Positions 5,360 through 7,758 of a stretch of 7,758 bases of DNA are shown here, in pieces; the stretch's first letter is position 1, and each line of letters begins with the position of its first letter. The stretch comes from an uncultured Elusimicrobiales bacterium (lineage in GTDB: Bacteria; Elusimicrobiota; Elusimicrobia; Elusimicrobiales; Elusimicrobiaceae), in the NCBI GenBank assembly GCA_944325235.1, contig CALUZE010000058.1, forward strand, positions 1 to 7,758. Reading direction: 5' to 3'. The translations under genes were made by a program, and so were the position numbers. The notes under the pieces were generated by a model, which worked only from the letters and a program-made list of their open reading frames with translations, searched no databases and had not been told where the DNA came from.

Positions 5360-6490
5360 ATGAAAGTTCTCGTTTTTGGCGGCAGTTTTGACCCGGTCCA
5401 CAAAGGGCACGTTTCCTTATTCCGGCGCGCGATGAAGGTCATCGCGCCGGACGTCGCGCACATCGTTCCGGCGTACCATTCCCCCTTTAAAGCCAAGTCG
5501 CCCACCCCGTTCCGCCTGCGTATGAAAATGCTCAAGCAAGCCTTTGCCGGCTTCTCCGGCAACATCGTGTTTGACGATTACGAACTAAAACAAGGCGGAA
5601 AAACCTACACCTATCAGTTGGTCCAATACTTAAAGAAGCGCTACGACCACCCGGAAATTTACCTGCTGGTGGGCACGGACTGCCTGAACGATTTGCACAA
5701 TTGGAAAAACCCCGTATACATTTTCAAAAACGCCGTCGTGGTGGCCGGCAAACGCAAAGGATATAACGAGAACCCGGCCGCTTTTAAACACTTGTTTTTG
5801 CCGGGGTTCTTCCCCAAATTGTCCTCCAGCCGCGTGCGCGCGCACATTTTGGCCAGCGGGGACATCCCGGACACCGTCCCCCCGCAAATTGCGCCCACCA
5901 TCCGCGAAAACAAACTGTACGGCCTGGCGGTGCACGATTGGCTGAAAGCCCATTTAAAAACCAACCGCTACCTGCACTCCAAAAACGTGGCCGAAATGGC
6001 CGCCGCGCTGAGTGATATTTACGACGTGAATGTGGAGTCGGCCGTCAAAGCGGGCATCCTGCATGACGCGGGCAAAGGCTTTTCCGGCCCGGAACTTATC
6101 CGCTTTTGCCAGGAACACAAAATAAAAGTACCGTTTTTTGAAGACATTTGCCGCATGGAGCCCAGCCTGCTGCACAGCTATGTATCGGCCTGGCTGGCCC
6201 AGCACGTATTTGACGTGCATAACAAAGATATTGTGGCCGCCATTGCCGAACATACCTTGGGCAGTTTGCACATGAGCACACTGTCCAAAATTCTGTTCGT
6301 GGCGGATATTTCTTCCAAGGACCGCAAATATAAGGATGCGTTTGTCATCCGCAATTTGGCCTTGCAGGATTTGGACGCCGCCCTTCTCTACGCCGCCAAC
6401 CGCAAACTTTTGTTTACCATTGACTCGCAAAAATGGCTCTGCCCGGTGGGGATTGACTTATGGAACCATCTTATCAAACAAAAAAAATAA
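5360..6490 (+). CDS. nadD-yqeK: NadD-YqeK fusion: nicotinate mononucleotide adenylyltransferase with HD-domain Ap4A hydrolase
   Basis: This 376-residue protein joins two enzymes usually encoded as adjacent genes. Residues 1-190 are NadD, which makes deamido-NAD from nicotinate mononucleotide and ATP. The nucleotidyltransferase motif GGSFDPVHKGH is at 7-17, VGTDCLNDLHNW at 104-115, and the C-terminal LSSSRVR at 154-160 (usual form ISSTxIR), with ENKLYG at 183-188. Residues about 195-376 are YqeK, an HD-family symmetrical Ap4A hydrolase. It shows RYLHS (203-207), AGILHDAGK (231-239, His235/Asp236), LLHSYVSA (270-277), EHTLG (297-301) and ILFVAD (311-316, Asp316). The expected metal ligands are present. 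The usual YIEPxR after ADxx reads ISSKDR here. The intergap to the flavoenzyme is 9 bases, and the Shine-Dalgarno GAGGTG (5352-5357) lies just before the ATG. Reading through both domains is uninterrupted, so the fusion is real in this sequence. NadD-YqeK fusions are known in some Mollicutes. Confidence 0.9.
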   Translation: MKVLVFGGSFDPVHKGHVSLFRRAMKVIAPDVAHIVPAYHSPFKAKSPTPFRLRMKMLKQAFAGFSGNIVFDDYELKQGGKTYTYQLVQYLKKRYDHPEIYLLVGTDCLNDLHNWKNPVYIFKNAVVVAGKRKGYNENPAAFKHLFLPGFFPKLSSSRVRAHILASGDIPDTVPPQIAPTIRENKLYGLAVHDWLKAHLKTNRYLHSKNVAEMAAALSDIYDVNVESAVKAGILHDAGKGFSGPELIRFCQEHKIKVPFFEDICRMEPSLLHSYVSAWLAQHVFDVHNKDIVAAIAEHTLGSLHMSTLSKILFVADISSKDRKYKDAFVIRNLALQDLDAALLYAANRKLLFTIDSQKWLCPVGIDLWNHLIKQKK

Positions 6491-7335
6491 TAGAGCGTTT
6501 TTTGCTCTGGGCCTTGCTGGCGGTATTAGCCGTGGCGGCGGTGGCGCAGTTCACCTCGCCCCTGGCACGGGCGCTGGCACAGCGCCGCGCGCAAGACGTG
6601 CGCCTGACGGTGCTAACGGCCCCGGCAATGGATTTTACCTACAACCCCGCCTCGCAAAAAGCCGTCGTGCAAATCAGTGCGGAAAAAGTAAACGCGCAGA
6701 ACCGCGCCAAAAAACTACCCAAAAATAACGGACGCTATTTTATCCCCCGGGAAGCGGACCGCGAAGCCTATTGGGACGAATTTAAACGCTTGCTTTCTTC
6801 CTGGCGCTACAACCCGCTGCTTGTATTGCGCCCGGTGTGGGCGTATCTGACGGCCTGGCACGACCGCCGCACCAATTTAACCCCGGCCGAATTTGCTTTG
6901 TTGTGTATGGAGCTTTCCCAATTGGACGCGGCCGACTTTGCCGTGCGCTTTCCGGCGTCTTCCCGCCGCGAAAAAGCCCCCGCCGCGGAACCCAAAGAAA
7001 CCATAGAAGACAGGGCCCCGCTGGCCGTGAAAGACCGCCCCATCGTGGTGGAAATTTACAACGCGGCCGGCAAACGCGGCCTGGCGCTGGCGCTGACGCA
7101 GTACCTGCGTGAACAAAACGAAAAAGGCCTTTTGCGGGTGGACGTACTGCAGTACGACAACTACCCGTCTTCCCAGGAGCAGTCGTTTATTGTGGATTAC
7201 AGCGGGCGGCTGGTGCAGGTAAAACAGCTCAGCCACGCCCTGGGCATTAACAGCGAAATTAAATCGGAATCCTCCCCCAACGCCATCTGCGATACGCGCA
7301 TCGTCCTGGGGAAGGACTTTGAAATGCCGCTTTAA
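6460..7335 (+). CDS. Membrane-anchored LytR_C-domain protein without a recognisable LCP domain
   Basis: This 291-residue protein has a short basic N-terminus, one transmembrane segment (about 14-31) and an outward-facing remainder. Residues about 193-288 fit the LytR_C domain (Pfam LytR_C): PIVVEIYNAAGKRGLA at the start, a middle strand region, and a closing TRIVLGKDF (279-287). LytR_C usually follows an LCP domain, whose enzymes attach glycans to the cell wall, but the RxDT and P-R-D motifs of LCP are absent. Residues 45-165 keep hints of an LCP-type layout (VLT...FTYNPASQKAVVQI near the start, TNLTPAEFALLCMELSQL at 138-155). A degenerate LCP protein is therefore possible. The linker 166-192 is charged and Ala/Pro-rich. 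The ATG lies 31 bases inside the NadD-YqeK gene, with GGTGGGG (6445-6451) 8 bases upstream, so the two are likely co-translated. This position, between yqeK and rsfS, is where a lytR-type LCP gene sits in several bacteria. Confidence 0.75.
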   Translation: MEPSYQTKKIIERFLLWALLAVLAVAAVAQFTSPLARALAQRRAQDVRLTVLTAPAMDFTYNPASQKAVVQISAEKVNAQNRAKKLPKNNGRYFIPREADREAYWDEFKRLLSSWRYNPLLVLRPVWAYLTAWHDRRTNLTPAEFALLCMELSQLDAADFAVRFPASSRREKAPAAEPKETIEDRAPLAVKDRPIVVEIYNAAGKRGLALALTQYLREQNEKGLLRVDVLQYDNYPSSQEQSFIVDYSGRLVQVKQLSHALGINSEIKSESSPNAICDTRIVLGKDFEMPL

Positions 7336-7346
7336 AATGCTAGACT
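7319..7346 (+). promoter_or_regulatory. Candidate promoter of rsfS
   Basis: TTGAAA (7319-7324) is 16 bases from TAGACT (7341-7346), which is preceded by TGC (7338-7340) as in an extended -10. Transcription would start near 7353 in the 50-base, AT-rich gap, with the Shine-Dalgarno GAGGTGG (7376-7382) downstream. No terminator hairpin is seen in the gap, so read-through from the upstream operon is also likely. Confidence 0.35.
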
Positions 7347-7385
7347 AAATTTATTGTTATTTAACCGTTTTTACAGAGGTGGTTT

Positions 7386-7758
7386 ATGAATACCAAAGAA
7401 CTCGTGTGCCTGGCGGCCCGGTTGGCCGACAGCAAAAAAGCCGAAAACATTAAAGTCATTGACCTGTGCGGCCTTTCTTCCCTGTGCGATTACATTCTGA
7501 TTGCCACCGCCACCTCCAAACCGCACCTGGATGCCGTGGAAGAAGAAATCAGCAAAAAATTAAAAGAACAGGGCTACTATAAAATCAACCGCGACGGGGG
7601 CGACAGCAACCTCTGGCGCGTGAGCGACTATGGCAGCTTTTTGGCCCACATTATGACCCAGGAAGCGCGCGACTTTTACGCCCTGGACAAAATTTTCAGC
7701 TTCGGCAAAGAAATCGATTTTAAAGAACCCGTCAAAAAGGCGGTTAAGAAAAAACCCG
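7386..7758 (+). CDS. rsfS: Ribosomal silencing factor RsfS (3' end outside the window)
   Basis: The first 124 codons are present and the reading frame runs off the right edge. RsfS binds ribosomal protein uL14 on the large subunit and blocks subunit joining when nutrients are short. Family features seen are ADSKKAENIKVIDL (14-27), SSLCDYILIATATS (31-44, usual form S...DYFVIATG.S), W77 in NLWRVSDYGSFLAHIM (76-90, usual form W.LLDYGDVVVHIF) and EARDFYALDKIF (93-104). The SDYG and H88 positions match the conserved DYG...H pattern. The tail (111-124) is Lys/Pro-rich (EPVKKAVKKKP), beyond the usual core length of about 105-115 residues. The start is fixed by GAGGTGG just upstream. Location downstream of nadD and yqeK agrees with the widely conserved gene order and strongly supports the call. 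Confidence 0.92.
   Translation, partial: MNTKELVCLAARLADSKKAENIKVIDLCGLSSLCDYILIATATSKPHLDAVEEEISKKLKEQGYYKINRDGGDSNLWRVSDYGSFLAHIMTQEARDFYALDKIFSFGKEIDFKEPVKKAVKKKP

Noticed and set aside
1..7758. Search by eye for CRISPR repeats, insertion-sequence ends, tRNA/rRNA, phage genes or defence genes
   Set aside because: No regularly spaced repeats, transposase-like frames or RNA gene signatures were seen. Genes are packed with gaps of 60 bases or less apart from the terminator region, leaving no unexplained stretch above 300 bases.

Overview
This window reads as an ordinary chromosomal, mostly housekeeping stretch of a bacterium, with seven complete protein genes and one gene cut off by the right edge. 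Genes are tightly packed, moderately GC-rich, and mix GC-rich codons (GGC, CTG, GCC, CGC) with AAA and TTT codons. A lipoprotein signal, a polyprenyl-phosphate sugar-phosphate transferase and a flippase point to a cell that makes an envelope glycan. The phylum cannot be fixed from the sequence alone. The overall look is compatible with a gut Elusimicrobiota-type organism, but that is a low-confidence impression. I see no phage, transposon, CRISPR, tRNA or rRNA signal.

Left part (1-2396, + strand): a class II (trimeric-type) purine nucleoside phosphorylase ends at a strong intrinsic terminator (855-896). It is followed, with only a few bases between, by a polysaccharide flippase of the Wzx/PST type. 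A bidirectional hairpin terminator (2352-2383) separates the flippase from a convergent lipoprotein gene on the minus strand (2397-3026).

Right part (3061-7758, + strand): the lipoprotein gene and the next gene diverge from a 34-base AT-rich gap that carries a good minus-strand promoter. Rightward comes a probable operon: a WecA/TagO-like glycosyl-1-phosphate transferase, a FAD-dependent oxidoreductase related to UDP-galactopyranose mutase and protoporphyrinogen oxidase, a NadD-YqeK fusion, and a membrane-anchored LytR_C-domain protein. The first two are separated by 1 base and the next pair by 9 bases. The LytR_C gene overlaps the fusion gene by 31 bases. After a 50-base gap with a candidate promoter comes rsfS, which leaves the window.

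Two themes meet here. One is envelope glycan assembly: lipid-linked first sugar, possible sugar-modifying flavoenzyme, flippase, and a LytR_C protein of the type found in glycan-attachment (LCP) proteins. The other is the conserved nadD-yqeK-(lytR)-rsfS neighbourhood, covering NAD synthesis, Ap4A hydrolysis and ribosome silencing. No clearly new system is visible. The points most worth a second look are the NadD-YqeK fusion, the LytR_C protein that sits where an LCP protein is often found but lacks a recognisable LCP domain, the unassigned flavoenzyme coupled to the WecA-like transferase, and two genes without a Shine-Dalgarno sequence.
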